Shown one piece after another: positions 41,337-50,533 of a stretch of DNA of 64,000 nt. The stretch covers positions 62,001 to 126,000 of the forward strand of contig NZ_CABPSB010000014.1 of assembly GCF_902459655.1 (NCBI RefSeq), written 5' to 3'. A model generated the notes under the pieces. The model searched no databases. It was not told where the DNA came from and saw nothing but the letters and a program-made list of their open reading frames with translations. A program made the translations under genes and the position numbers. The stretch's first letter is position 1, and each line of letters starts with the position of its first letter. The stretch comes from Pandoraea anhela (GTDB lineage: Bacteria > Pseudomonadota > Gammaproteobacteria > Burkholderiales > Burkholderiaceae).

Positions 41337-42326
41337 TCAGAGGTCGAGGACCAGCTTGCCGCCCTTGGCGCGCGACACGCAGATCATCATCGTCTTCTGT
41401 GCCGCTTTCTCTTTGTCGCTCAGGTACTGGTCGAAGTGGACGACCTCGCCTTCCAGAACGCGGGTTTCGCAGGTGCCGCATACGCCCTCGCGGCAAAGGC
41501 ATTCGACGGGGACGTCGCCGTCGCGCTCGATGGCCTTCAAAATCGATTCTCCCGCGCCGACCACGACAGTTTTCCCCGACTTCGCCAGCACGACGGTGAA
41601 GGCGTCGCCGGCTTGCTCGGGGGCGGCGAACTGTTCCCAGTGCACGCGCGACGGCGCCAGACCGATGTCCTGCGCCGCCTGGCGCACGGCTGCGATCAAT
41701 GCAGCGGGTCCGCAGACATAGACATGGGCGCCGGGGGCCATTGCGCCGAGCAGGCCAGGAAAGTCGAGCTTCTGGCCTTTGCTGTCGACATAAAAACGGA
41801 CGTTTGTCGCGGGGCTCGCGTCGGCGGGCGTGCGCGTGAGTGCTGTCAGTTCGTCGCGAAACGCGCCGTGCTCATCCGCACGGAATGCATAGTGCAGCTC
41901 GTGGGACGCCCCACGCTTGCGCAATTCGTGCATTTGCGACATGAAGGGCGTAATGCCGATGCCGCCTGCGATCAAAACATGGTGATGCGCGCTCGCGTCG
42001 AGCGCGAAAAGGTTGTTCGGCGTCGTGATGGTGAGCGAGTCGCCTTCGGCCACCTTGTCGTGCAGAAACGCCGAGCCGCCTTTCGAATTCTCCTCGCGCC
42101 GCACCCCGATCTGATAGCTGCCGAGCGCGTCGGGTGAACTCATCAGGGAATAGGCGTTGTTGTACTGACGCTCGCCATCTCGTATTTGCACAATGACGTG
42201 GCTGCCGCCGGAGAACGGCGGCAGTTCGCTGCCGTCCGCCGCTTCGACGGTGAAGCGCTTGATCAGCGGTGTCACACGCTCGATGCGCGAAACCCGCACC
42301 TGGAGGGTCTGGTAGGTATTTCCCAT
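41337..42326 (-). CDS. cntB: carnitine monooxygenase reductase subunit-like
   Basis: 329 residues with phthalate-dioxygenase-reductase order: FMN/NAD-binding module (YNNAYSLMSSP; VLIAGGIGITPFMSQ) then a C-terminal plant-type [2Fe-2S] domain (CLCREGVCGTC and a final Cys in MMICVSRAKGG). It passes electrons from NADH to CntA. Clustering with a CntA-like oxygenase, a semialdehyde dehydrogenase and a BCCT transporter supports the carnitine assignment over other Rieske systems. Confidence 0.87.
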   Translation of the reverse strand: MGNTYQTLQVRVSRIERVTPLIKRFTVEAADGSELPPFSGGSHVIVQIRDGERQYNNAYSLMSSPDALGSYQIGVRREENSKGGSAFLHDKVAEGDSLTITTPNNLFALDASAHHHVLIAGGIGITPFMSQMHELRKRGASHELHYAFRADEHGAFRDELTALTRTPADASPATNVRFYVDSKGQKLDFPGLLGAMAPGAHVYVCGPAALIAAVRQAAQDIGLAPSRVHWEQFAAPEQAGDAFTVVLAKSGKTVVVGAGESILKAIERDGDVPVECLCREGVCGTCETRVLEGEVVHFDQYLSDKEKAAQKTMMICVSRAKGGKLVLDL

Positions 42327-42356
42327 GCTGCTGTCGTCCCGGTGTGCCGTAGCGCG

Positions 42357-43805
42357 TTACAGCGCTATGCAAAGGTATTTCATCTCGAGGTAATCCTCGA
42401 TGCCGTACTTCGAACCTTCTCGGCCCAGTCCCGACTGTTTTACGCCGCCAAACGGCGCTACCTCGTTCGAGATCAGGCCCGTGTTGATGCCGACCATGCC
42501 GTACTCCAGTTGCTCGGCCACGCGCCACACACGCCCGATGTCACGGCTGAAGAAGTAGGCCGCCAGTCCGTAGATGGTGTCGTTGGCCATGCGCACGACG
42601 TCGGCTTCCGACGTGAAGCGCACCACCGGCGAGACCGGGCCGAAGATTTCCTCGTCGAGCACACGCATGCCGGGCTTGACGTCGGCGAGCACCGTCGGCG
42701 CGAAAAACTGTGAGCCGGCTTCGTGAACACTGCCGCCGATCGCCACGCGCGCCCCTTTGCTCACGGCGTCCGCCACCAGTTCGCTTACTTTGGCGAGCGC
42801 CTTGTCGGTGATGAGCGGGCCGATTTCGCTGCCTGCCGTGAAGCCGTTGCCCACGCGCAGGCTGGCGACCTTCTTCACATAACGCTCGACGAAGGTGTCA
42901 TACACCGCATCGTGAATGTAGAGACGATTCACGCACACGCAGGTCTGCCCGGCGTTGCGGTACTTCGCCTGGACCGCGCCTTCGACCGCCGCATCGATGT
43001 CGGCGTTGTCGAACACGATGAACGGCGCGTTGCCGCCCAACTCCAGCGAGACTTTCTTGACCGTGCCGGCGCACTGTTGCATCAGCAAGCGTCCGACGGG
43101 CGTGGAGCCGGTGAATGACAGCTTGCGCACCAGCGGATGCCCGGTGAACTGGCTGCCAATGGCGGTCGCATCGCCGGTGACGACGTTCAGCACCCCCGCC
43201 GGAATGCCCGCACGCAACGCGAGGTCGGCCAGCGCGAGTGCGCTGAAAGGCGTCTCGTTGGCGGGCTTGACCACCATCGTGCAGCCGGCCGCCAGCGCAG
43301 GCGCAGCCTTGCGGGCGATCATCGCTGCCGGGAAGTTCCAGGGCGTGATGGCCGCGCACACACCGATCGGCTCGCGTACCACAAGCAGGCGCTTGTCCGT
43401 GGTCGGGGAGGGGATGACGTCGCCATACAGGCGCTTGGCTTCCTCGCCGAACCACTCGATGAACGACGCGGCATAACGCACTTCGCCACGGGCTTCGGCC
43501 AGCGGCTTGCCTTGCTCGCGCGTCATGATGGCGGCCAGATCGTCCTCGTTGTCGATGATGAGTTCGAACCACTTGCGCAGCAGCCCGGCGCGCTCCTTGG
43601 CGGGGCGCGCTTTCCAGGCCGGCAGCGCGGCATGGGCGGCGTCGATGGCGGCCACCGCGCCGGCCTCGCGCATCAGCGGCACGGTGCCGACCGGCTCGCC
43701 GGTGGCGGGGTCGAAGACAGCGACGGTGGCGGCGTCGTGGGCGTCGGTCCATTCCGCGCCGATCAGCGCCTGCTGGCGGAACAACGAGTTGTCCTTGAGT
43801 TGCAT
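42357..43805 (-). CDS. malic semialdehyde / succinate semialdehyde-type dehydrogenase
   Basis: 482 residues from ATG 43805. It is GabD-like, with the catalytic pair E256 (ELGGNAPFIVF) and C289 (NAGQTCVC), plus AITPWNFPAAMI and FTGSTPVGR. CntAB releases trimethylamine from carnitine and leaves malic semialdehyde, which a dehydrogenase of this type converts to malate. The gene order between cntB and cntA supports that role. Succinate semialdehyde may also be accepted. Confidence 0.87.
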   Translation of the reverse strand: MQLKDNSLFRQQALIGAEWTDAHDAATVAVFDPATGEPVGTVPLMREAGAVAAIDAAHAALPAWKARPAKERAGLLRKWFELIIDNEDDLAAIMTREQGKPLAEARGEVRYAASFIEWFGEEAKRLYGDVIPSPTTDKRLLVVREPIGVCAAITPWNFPAAMIARKAAPALAAGCTMVVKPANETPFSALALADLALRAGIPAGVLNVVTGDATAIGSQFTGHPLVRKLSFTGSTPVGRLLMQQCAGTVKKVSLELGGNAPFIVFDNADIDAAVEGAVQAKYRNAGQTCVCVNRLYIHDAVYDTFVERYVKKVASLRVGNGFTAGSEIGPLITDKALAKVSELVADAVSKGARVAIGGSVHEAGSQFFAPTVLADVKPGMRVLDEEIFGPVSPVVRFTSEADVVRMANDTIYGLAAYFFSRDIGRVWRVAEQLEYGMVGINTGLISNEVAPFGGVKQSGLGREGSKYGIEDYLEMKYLCIAL

Positions 43806-43871
43806 TTGTCTTGTCTCTGTTTGGGCATTGGCGCTGCGCACCCGCGCACGCAAGGCGCGGGCGCAACGGCT

Positions 43872-45008
43872 TTAGACGCCTTCGTATTCCTTGGCGACCT
43901 TGCGATGGAAATGCACGATGCCGTGCTCGCTGATGCCACTGCGTTGGCGATCGACCATGATGCGTCCCTGGCCGCGATAGCCGCGCGATTTCAGACCCTT
44001 CTGAACGCTTTCCACGAGACGCAGGTCTTCCGGGCGGAATACGTCGCGATACCACTCGACCAACTTCTGCTGGTCGGGTGTCAGCGTCTTGTTCAGGAAG
44101 TAGACGTCGTAGTGCTGAAGCGTGACTTCGGCGCTTACCGGAAACTCGTAGATCACGGTCATGAAGTTCGCGCCGGGCGGCACGTTGAACATGGTGCACG
44201 GCCAGGCCCAGAAGCCGCTGAAGCTCGGATCCTTCACGGATTCATCCAGCTTGAAAGACTTCTCCGACGATTTGGCGTGACCGAACTGGAGGGTCCAGTT
44301 GCCGTGCAGGGTGTGTTGGTAACGATCGACCTGTACCGAATCCGAGAAGCCGGGGTGCGCCGGGCCGCAGTGGTAGCACTCCATGTAGTTGTCGACGATG
44401 GACTTCCAGTTGGCAGGCGTCTCGGTGACGAAGCGAGCGCCGAGGTGGAGGTCGTCGATCACCGGGCAGGCGGCGCGCATTCTGGCTTCCAGGCCGGGGA
44501 GCTGTTCTTCCACCGAACCGGCGTTCGGGTTCAGGTTGATGAAGACGAAGCCCGCGTATTCCTCGACCTTGACCGGCACCAGACTGGACTTGCTCTTATC
44601 GAAGTTGGGCACGTTGTCGCAATTGCGCGCCAGCGCCAGTTCGCCGTCGAGCTTGAAGGTCCAGGCGTGATACGGACAGGTGATGACGTTCTTCGCGCGG
44701 CCGCTACCTTGCAGCAGTTGATGGCCGCGGTGCGGGCAAACGTTGTAAAAAGCGCGCAACACGCCTTCGCGGTCGCGAAGCACGACGATGCTCTCCCCGA
44801 TGATCTCGCGCGTCACATAGTCGTTGGATTCGGCCAGTTCGCTGCGGTGAGCCACGCAGATCCAGGTATCGGCGAAGATTTTTTCCTTCTCGTAATCGAA
44901 GACGGCGTCCTTGGTGTAGTAAGACGCAGGCAAGGTCCAGGCGTTTTCGTCGTCCGCACAGAAGTTGGCCGGCAACTTGACGGCGGCATTGTCGAGAGTC
45001 TTCTCCAT
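43872..45008 (-). CDS. cntA: carnitine monooxygenase, Rieske oxygenase subunit
   Basis: 378 residues from ATG 45008, preceded by AAAGGAAAC; an upstream in-frame start at 45041 is less likely. Rieske ligands are C91, H93, C111 and H114. Mononuclear-iron ligands H213 and H218 are preceded by E210 with the spacing of the CntA bridging Glu205 (DNYMECYHCGPAH). It oxygenates L-carnitine to trimethylamine and malic semialdehyde in the cytosol. The E210 feature separates it from most other Rieske oxygenases, which have Asp at the bridge. Confidence 0.88.
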   Translation of the reverse strand: MEKTLDNAAVKLPANFCADDENAWTLPASYYTKDAVFDYEKEKIFADTWICVAHRSELAESNDYVTREIIGESIVVLRDREGVLRAFYNVCPHRGHQLLQGSGRAKNVITCPYHAWTFKLDGELALARNCDNVPNFDKSKSSLVPVKVEEYAGFVFINLNPNAGSVEEQLPGLEARMRAACPVIDDLHLGARFVTETPANWKSIVDNYMECYHCGPAHPGFSDSVQVDRYQHTLHGNWTLQFGHAKSSEKSFKLDESVKDPSFSGFWAWPCTMFNVPPGANFMTVIYEFPVSAEVTLQHYDVYFLNKTLTPDQQKLVEWYRDVFRPEDLRLVESVQKGLKSRGYRGQGRIMVDRQRSGISEHGIVHFHRKVAKEYEGV

Positions 45009-45130
45009 GATCACGTTTCCTTTGTTAATCGTGGGTTTCAAGTTAATTGTTGTTTAACGCAGTGTTCAAAGAAAATGCCTCGGCGGGCATGAGAAAAGCG
45101 TGTGTCTGTGGTATTCGCGCGGCGTGCCGG

Positions 45131-46744
45131 TCAAACGCTCTCGGTCGACCTGACACCCGAGACTGTCGTGTCCGGTTGGGGCGACACGACGCCGTGCGCG
45201 GCGTCTTGCCGGGCGGCTTCGATCAGATGTGCCGGCGTGTCGGCGTGGTCCTGAATCAGCCAGCGGAACAGGCCGAAAATCTTGATGGCGAGGATGACGA
45301 GGAACGGAATGGCGGTGAGCACCACGGCTGTCTTCATCGTGTCGAGCGAGGCCTTGATGAACAGCATGGCCAGCGGCACCAGCGTGAGCATCACGCACCA
45401 GAACACGCGGCTGGTCGGGGACGGATCTTGCCCTTCGCGCAGATTGCGCGTGGTGGTGGCGGCCACGGCGTAGGCCACGGCGTCGACGTGCGCAGCGAGG
45501 AAGATGATCATGATGACCAGGTAGAAGGCGAGGAATGCCTTGCCGGCCGGCAGTGCGCTCAACAGCATCTCCACGGCCGTCTCACCACCGTGTTCCTTCA
45601 GAATGCGCGGTACATCGATGGCGCCCGACAGGAACTGATGCATGCTGTAACTCTCCAGCGCACCGAAGAAAAACCAGCATCCGACGCTGCCACCGAGCAA
45701 CAGGGCATAGATGACTTCTTTGATTTTGCGGCCCTTTGACACACGTGCCACGAACATCGCCACGCCGGGCGAGTAGGACACCCACCAAAGCCAGTAGAAC
45801 ACCGTCCAGCTTCGGCTGAACGCGCCGTCACCCGTGGGATCGGTGAACAGACTCATGTGGATGTAGTTCTGCAACATCAGCCCAAGGCCGTTGACGATAT
45901 TGTTGCCGGCGAACAAGGTCGGTCCGATGACGAACACGACGGCAGCCAGCAGCAAGGCGCCCCAGCAGACCATATGGCTCAGGCGCTGCATACCGCCGGC
46001 GATGCCGACATAAGCGCTCGCCGAAAAAAGCACGGACACGCCGACGATCACGATCCACTGGGTGGTGAACGTATCGGGCACACCGAACAAGCCGGACAGG
46101 CCACGTGTAAACGTCGAGGCGGTGAGGGCGATGGAAACGGTCAGCGCGCCGAACATCGTCAGCAGGAAAATCAGGTCGACGACACGCCCGACGGGGCCGG
46201 TGGCGCGGAAACCCGTGACTGCCTCCACGATGGACGCGAGGTTCAAGCCCTTGTTCTTACGCACATGGAAGTGGTAAGCCATCGCCAGCGAGGGCAGCGC
46301 ATACACCGCCCAGGCACTCAGTCCCCAATGAAAGAACGAGTAACTGATGGAGTATTCGAGCGCCTCGCGCGTGCCTGTGGGCAGGTTCAGGCCGGGTGAC
46401 TGGTAGTAATAAACCCACTCCATCACGCCCCAATACATCGTGGAGGATCCCATGCCCGCGCAGATGAACATGAACACCCATGAGAGCGTGGCGTACTCGG
46501 GTTTGCCTTCACCCAGACGCACGTTGCCGTACTTGCTGAAAGCCAGCGCCACGCAGGCGATGACGCATCCAAAGACGAAGATCTGAACCAGCGATCCGAA
46601 CGATCGTGTGGACCATTCGAAAAGCCATGACGCGGTGGTCGCCGCCGCGGTGGGCCAGCGGACCATGGCGATGACGGTAATGAGCACGGCGCTAAGCGTG
46701 CAGACGGTAAGGAATCCGTCGCGGTGGGGGGCCGACGTTTTCAA
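45131..46744 (-). CDS. BCCT-family carnitine/betaine transporter
   Basis: 537 residues with 12 membrane segments. The Trp-rich BCCT signature [29 protein letters not shown] and the [22 protein letters not shown] box in the substrate region are present. By context it imports L-carnitine for CntAB, in the manner of CaiT or BetT. It is the first gene of the minus-strand operon, 100 bp downstream of a large inverted repeat. Confidence 0.88.
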   Translation of the reverse strand: MKTSAPHRDGFLTVCTLSAVLITVIAMVRWPTAAATTASWLFEWSTRSFGSLVQIFVFGCVIACVALAFSKYGNVRLGEGKPEYATLSWVFMFICAGMGSSTMYWGVMEWVYYYQSPGLNLPTGTREALEYSISYSFFHWGLSAWAVYALPSLAMAYHFHVRKNKGLNLASIVEAVTGFRATGPVGRVVDLIFLLTMFGALTVSIALTASTFTRGLSGLFGVPDTFTTQWIVIVGVSVLFSASAYVGIAGGMQRLSHMVCWGALLLAAVVFVIGPTLFAGNNIVNGLGLMLQNYIHMSLFTDPTGDGAFSRSWTVFYWLWWVSYSPGVAMFVARVSKGRKIKEVIYALLLGGSVGCWFFFGALESYSMHQFLSGAIDVPRILKEHGGETAVEMLLSALPAGKAFLAFYLVIMIIFLAAHVDAVAYAVAATTTRNLREGQDPSPTSRVFWCVMLTLVPLAMLFIKASLDTMKTAVVLTAIPFLVILAIKIFGLFRWLIQDHADTPAHLIEAARQDAAHGVVSPQPDTTVSGVRSTESV

Positions 46745-47127
46745 AGTGTCTCCTCCGATGCGTCTTGGCGCATTGGTAGTTTGTTGTGAAGCTTGCTCGC
46801 CCCGGCCCGGGCTTTGCCCGTAGCACGATATCTGGCTTGCGTATTGTTAACTATAAGTTTACAGTAACTTATAGTTAACAAAAATTCTAGGCGAGATTCT
46901 GGACGTGCACAAGCTCCGCGGTTAAAAAATTAGGGGTGATTCAGCTTAGTCCAGCGTGGTCTAGCGTGGTTGATGCCGTCGCCGGAGAGGGCGGCTATGT
47001 GAACCGCAGTGTACAGAGGTAAGTCATGGTGAGAATGCGCCTGGGCCGGTAGTCGGACACGCATCGAGGATGCCGGGAAATGTGGCGCAAATCATCCGTA
47101 TGACCGTGGACACAGGAAACACGTATC
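46745..47127. other. 383-bp divergent regulatory region of the carnitine cluster
   Basis: No gene is visible. It separates the BCCT gene (minus) from the LysR gene (plus) and contains the 38-bp inverted repeat. The AT-rich core is about 46830-46930. Confidence 0.6.
46844..46881. promoter_or_regulatory. 38-bp perfect inverted repeat, operator candidate
   Basis: 16-bp arms at 46844-46859 and 46866-46881 are exactly complementary around a 6-nt spacer. The arm sequence (TTGTTAACTATAAGTT) is AT-rich and unlike a terminator. Its position 100 bp before the BCCT start fits a binding site for the divergent LysR protein or the downstream HTH-PAS protein. Confidence 0.7.
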
Positions 47128-48039
47128 GTGAACAATCTGCCTCCGATGGAAGATCTTCGGGTGTTCTGCCTGGTCGCGCAGCGCGCCAGTTTTGCCGCTG
47201 CTGCGGAGGAACTGGGTAGTTCGCCCGCTTATGTCAGCAAGCGTGTCAAGGCGCTGGAGCAAGCGATGGGGGCGCAGTTACTTCACCGCAGCACGCGCCA
47301 GGTATCGCTGACGGAGAATGGCGATCGTGTCTGCCAATGGGCGCGGCATATGCTCGGTGAGATCAGCGAATTGATGGACGACGTCGCGGCGGGCGGCGCG
47401 CCGTGCGGGTTGGTGCGGATCGGTAGCAGCCTGGGGTTTGGCAGACGGCATGTCGCGCCGCTCATTGCGATGTTAAGCGAGCAGTTTCCGGGGTTGGAAA
47501 TCCGCTTTGACGTATTCGATAAACTGATCGACCTCGTGGCGGAGGGCGTCGATCTCGATATCCGCATCGGTAACGATATCGCGCCTCACCTGATCGCTCG
47601 CAAGTTGGCGCGCAACTGGCGAGTGTTATGCGCGGCGCCGTCGTATCTCGCGGCGCGTGGCGTGCCGGACACGCTCGACGCGTTGGCTGCACACGACTGT
47701 CTCGTAACGAAGGAGCGTGACCATCCGTTCGGCATCTGGCGTATGACCGGTGAACCGGGCGAGCGCAACATCAAGGTCGGCGCTCGCCTGTCGTCCAACC
47801 ATGGGGAAATCGTCAAAAGTTGGGCGTTGGCCGGGCATGGCATCATGCTGCGCTCGATGTGGGACGTCGCCCCCGACCTCAAGGCCGGTCGGCTTGTCCA
47901 TGTGTTGCCGGCATATCGTCAGGATGCCGATGTATGGGCGGTGTACCCTTCACGGCTATCCGGTTCTGCAAGAGTGCGGGCCTGCACGGAATTTTTCATG
48001 CGACATCTCGGGGATGTCGTTCGGGGATCTACGGTATGA
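47128..48039 (+). CDS. LysR-family regulator next to the carnitine operon
   Basis: 303 residues. HTH at about 8-65 (LRVFCLVAQRASFAAAAEELGSSPAYVSKRVKALEQAMG), then a substrate-binding domain of the DsdC/GcvA-like subgroup (RIGNDIAPHLIARKLARNWRVLCAAPSYLA). It is divergent from the BCCT-cntA operon and presumably controls it. It overlaps the next gene by 4 bp, so the two regulators are translated together. Confidence 0.88.
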   Translation: MNNLPPMEDLRVFCLVAQRASFAAAAEELGSSPAYVSKRVKALEQAMGAQLLHRSTRQVSLTENGDRVCQWARHMLGEISELMDDVAAGGAPCGLVRIGSSLGFGRRHVAPLIAMLSEQFPGLEIRFDVFDKLIDLVAEGVDLDIRIGNDIAPHLIARKLARNWRVLCAAPSYLAARGVPDTLDALAAHDCLVTKERDHPFGIWRMTGEPGERNIKVGARLSSNHGEIVKSWALAGHGIMLRSMWDVAPDLKAGRLVHVLPAYRQDADVWAVYPSRLSGSARVRACTEFFMRHLGDVVRGSTV

Positions 48040-49025
48040 CAGAAAACAGCTTTGCATTTCGTCTCAAAGAGTTGCTCGAATATAAAAAACTCACGCTGCA
48101 GGCGGTGGCGAATGCGCTCAACGTGTCGCGTCCTGCTGTCCATAAGTGGACGAAGGGAGGCGAGATCGATCACGAGAAGGTTCGTAAGCTCGCGGCATTT
48201 CTTGACGTCAACTGGATCTGGCTGCGCTATGGCGAGCAAGCGCAGCAGCAGGCTGAGTCGACGGAGGCGGTGGACATTCCCATGACCGATGTGCGGCGTC
48301 GTTACACGGCGGAGATCATGGAGAGCGAGGCGCGCATGAAGCTGGCACAGGAGGGGGCTCGCATTGTGACGTGGGAATGGAATCTGATTACGGACGGTGT
48401 GATTTATTCGTCCAATGTCGAAGCGGTCTACGGTTGGCGAATCGTGGATAACGAGAGCTTCTGGAAGCATGTTTATGCTGACGATGTGCCGATGATGAAT
48501 GCGGCTTACGACGAATCGTTGCGTACGGGCGAGGCGCATGAGTTTGATTTTCGGTTGTATCAGCCCGATGGCAGTATCCGATGGATTTCATCGCGCGCCA
48601 CTCCCTTGCGCGAATTGGATGGACGCATCGTCAAAATCGTCGGTATCAGCATGGACAATACGGCGCGAAAGCTTGCCGAGCAGTCGTTGCGCGATCAGCA
48701 AGCGCGGTTTCGGGCGGTGTTCGAGCTAACGTCGGAGGGCATGGCGCTGTTGGACGGGGCGTTGTGCTGCGAGTCCGTCAACACGGCGCTGTCAGGGATG
48801 TTGGGCTACGATGCCGACGCGTTATTGGGTCAAGGATTCGCCGACTGCTTTACCGATGCGGGCGCGCGCCTGCGCAAACTCACGAAAGCCCGGCCGCGCG
48901 CGTCGTTTGACGCCAGGTTGAAACAAAGGGATGGCAGCATGCTCCACGCGAAGGTACGCGCGACGCTTGAGCACAGTGAGGACGGGGGGGCGTACTACGC
49001 GTTGGCTATCTGTGCAGCGGAGTAG
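48036..49025 (+). CDS. XRE-type HTH protein with two PAS domains
   Basis: 329 residues, ATGA overlap with the LysR gene. The N-terminal Cro/C1 HTH (about 5-65: LTLQAVANALNVSRPAVHKWTKGGEIDHEKVRKLAAFL) is joined to a PAS_3-like domain (about 105-215: TWEWNLITDGVIYSSNVEAVYGW ... DGSIRWISSRATPL) and a second PAS (about 222-325). There is no kinase or GGDEF output, so sensing and DNA binding are in one chain. It probably senses a small molecule or redox state linked to carnitine use. The combination is uncommon. Confidence 0.82.
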   Translation: MTENSFAFRLKELLEYKKLTLQAVANALNVSRPAVHKWTKGGEIDHEKVRKLAAFLDVNWIWLRYGEQAQQQAESTEAVDIPMTDVRRRYTAEIMESEARMKLAQEGARIVTWEWNLITDGVIYSSNVEAVYGWRIVDNESFWKHVYADDVPMMNAAYDESLRTGEAHEFDFRLYQPDGSIRWISSRATPLRELDGRIVKIVGISMDNTARKLAEQSLRDQQARFRAVFELTSEGMALLDGALCCESVNTALSGMLGYDADALLGQGFADCFTDAGARLRKLTKARPRASFDARLKQRDGSMLHAKVRATLEHSEDGGAYYALAICAAE

Positions 49026-49694
49026 TCTTCGCAGGCCGCGAAGTCGGCGTGCGGTTTTTGTATCGAGTATGGTTGTGTTGCTGGCGGAAAATGATGCTAG
49101 GTAATTATCTCTCGAGAAAAAATGGAGTTTATGGTTCGGTGGAATTCTGTTGATGGCAGTGATGTTGGGGTGAAATGTGGAATGTGAGATTTGAATGTTC
49201 AGTCGCTCGAAAATATTGTGATTAATAAGAAGAAAATCTGTGGATGGATCTGGAGGAGTGAGGGGTTGGCCTTGGGTCGCTAGGGAATCGTTTGAATCTC
49301 GCAAAACCATTCGATGGTGATGTAAAGAGCGGAATTAAGCAATAAAAAATAATAAATGCAGGTCGATTTGTCCGATATTTTGATGGGCGGAATTTTTATC
49401 GGAGTAAAGAAGGTGATTTTGTAATTATTTAATGTCGATTCACGATAATTTTTGTCGATAATGCATGTTGGCGGAACTTTGAAAGTGAAAATTGTTGTTT
49501 CATGTCAAGGCAAAGATGTCGGGGATTTGCTTTGGGCGATAGAAGCGGTTATGGAATTTAAGGTGACGCATCACTCAATTTTAATGGGCATGGACTTGTT
49601 GATGAAATGAGTGATGTGAAAAGATGTTTGAGCCAGTGGCTTTGATGAATTTGTTGCGGATGGAAGGATGTACTCTCCAAATAAATGAGCGAAT
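49026..49694. other. AT-rich 670-bp stretch at the left edge of the putative island
   Basis: Base composition changes sharply after 49026, with many A/T runs, unlike the flanks. The only frame I would consider is the 49-codon one at 49461. The long minus-strand frame (48822-49310) is mostly a shadow of the PAS gene. Confidence 0.6.
49461..49610 (+). CDS. possible 49-residue protein in the AT-rich island
   Basis: ATG 49461 to TGA 49610 encodes a chain beginning MHVGGTLKVKIVVSCQGK and ending MDLLMK. It has regular strand/helix alternation but no ribosome site and no recognised family. It could be a remnant. Confidence 0.25.
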   Translation: MHVGGTLKVKIVVSCQGKDVGDLLWAIEAVMEFKVTHHSILMGMDLLMK

Positions 49695-50168
49695 ATGAGC
49701 GAAAATTTGAGAAAAATATTCAATCCGGACTTTTATTTGGGTTTTCCGCGTGTTTGGTCTGTGGAACGTGGGAAAGAGGCTTGGGAAAAGACCTATGCCG
49801 ACTTGGAGGACAGTCTTAAAAAATTGGGATCGTCGGCAACTGTATATATTGTGTGTGGAATGCCAGGGAGCGGGAAGTCTACTTGGATTTCAAGAAATGA
49901 GCATGAATTTAAATTGCCCGCCTTGGTTTTGGATGCAGCGTTGCCCGGGGCTCGTCATAGAAAAAGATCAGTGGAATTGGCGAAAAAATACGGTGCAAAG
50001 ATCGAGGTCATTTGGATTAATGTTCCTTTGGAAAAAGCACTTATGTGGAATAGGCTTCGACCGGTGGATGAGCAGATTCCAGATGAAACAATTAAATATG
50101 TTTGCGAAAATTTTGAGGCGCCTTCGATCGATGAGGGATATTCTAAAGTTAGAGAGGTAGTTCAGTGA
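49695..50168 (+). CDS. P-loop kinase-like (AAA_33 / zeta-toxin-like) protein
   Basis: 157 residues from ATG 49695. Walker A is GMPGSGKST (55-63). A downstream strand-plus-Asp (LPALVLDAAL), a basic RHRKRS segment and a NVPLEKALMWNR motif follow, as in small polynucleotide-kinase-like or zeta-toxin-like P-loop proteins. It would phosphorylate a nucleic acid end or small metabolite. Its codon use is AT-rich, unlike neighbours, and no antitoxin-like partner is evident. Likely acquired by transfer. Confidence 0.7.
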   Translation: MSENLRKIFNPDFYLGFPRVWSVERGKEAWEKTYADLEDSLKKLGSSATVYIVCGMPGSGKSTWISRNEHEFKLPALVLDAALPGARHRKRSVELAKKYGAKIEVIWINVPLEKALMWNRLRPVDEQIPDETIKYVCENFEAPSIDEGYSKVREVVQ

Positions 50169-50216
50169 TGTGGTGTATTGGCCCGGTGAAAACCTGCTCA
50201 AGTCATAATCGAGGAA

Positions 50217-50474
50217 ATGACGATGAGCAAGACAATGCAAGAAGATATCAAGCGATGTACAGCGAAGCGCAAAAGCGCGCTGGCGTTGGACATCATTCAA
50301 GGCAAGACGACGGTGGCCCAGGCCAGCCGCACGCATGATTTGCCGCTGTCTGAAGGCGAAAGTTGGGTGGACGATGGCAAGCGGGGAATGGAGAATGCCC
50401 TGCGCGCGAGTCCGCAAGACATCAAAGAGCAGTACGAGCGACAGCTTAAAGCGCTTCAGGAAGGTTACGGCTAA
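50217..50474 (+). pseudogene. IS3-family OrfA, altered
   Basis: 85 codons from ATG 50217 (or 50223), with GAGGA upstream. The start reads MSKTMQEDIKRCTAKRKSALALDIIQGKTTVAQASRTHDL, a typical IS3 OrfA helix-turn-helix. The end (KEQYERQLKALQEGYG) matches the OrfA leucine-zipper region. The frame is open, but it is part of a broken element and so cannot make functional OrfAB transposase. Confidence 0.7.
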
Positions 50475-50533
50475 GCGATGCTGGAGCTACGTGCGCGAAA
50501 AAAATTGCAGTCCCTGTTGGGCGAGGACGACAA

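Noticed and set aside
43137-45092. Long plus-strand frame (about 650 codons) opposite cntA and the semialdehyde dehydrogenase
   Set aside because: Antisense to two well-supported enzymes and without recognisable motifs.
48822-49310. Minus-strand frame spanning the end of the PAS gene and the AT-rich region
   Set aside because: Mostly a shadow of the PAS gene, and its N-terminal AT-rich part shows no family.
49695-50168. Toxin-antitoxin pair
   Set aside because: Only the P-loop protein is supported; the 49-codon frame upstream does not resemble a known antitoxin and is 85 bp away.
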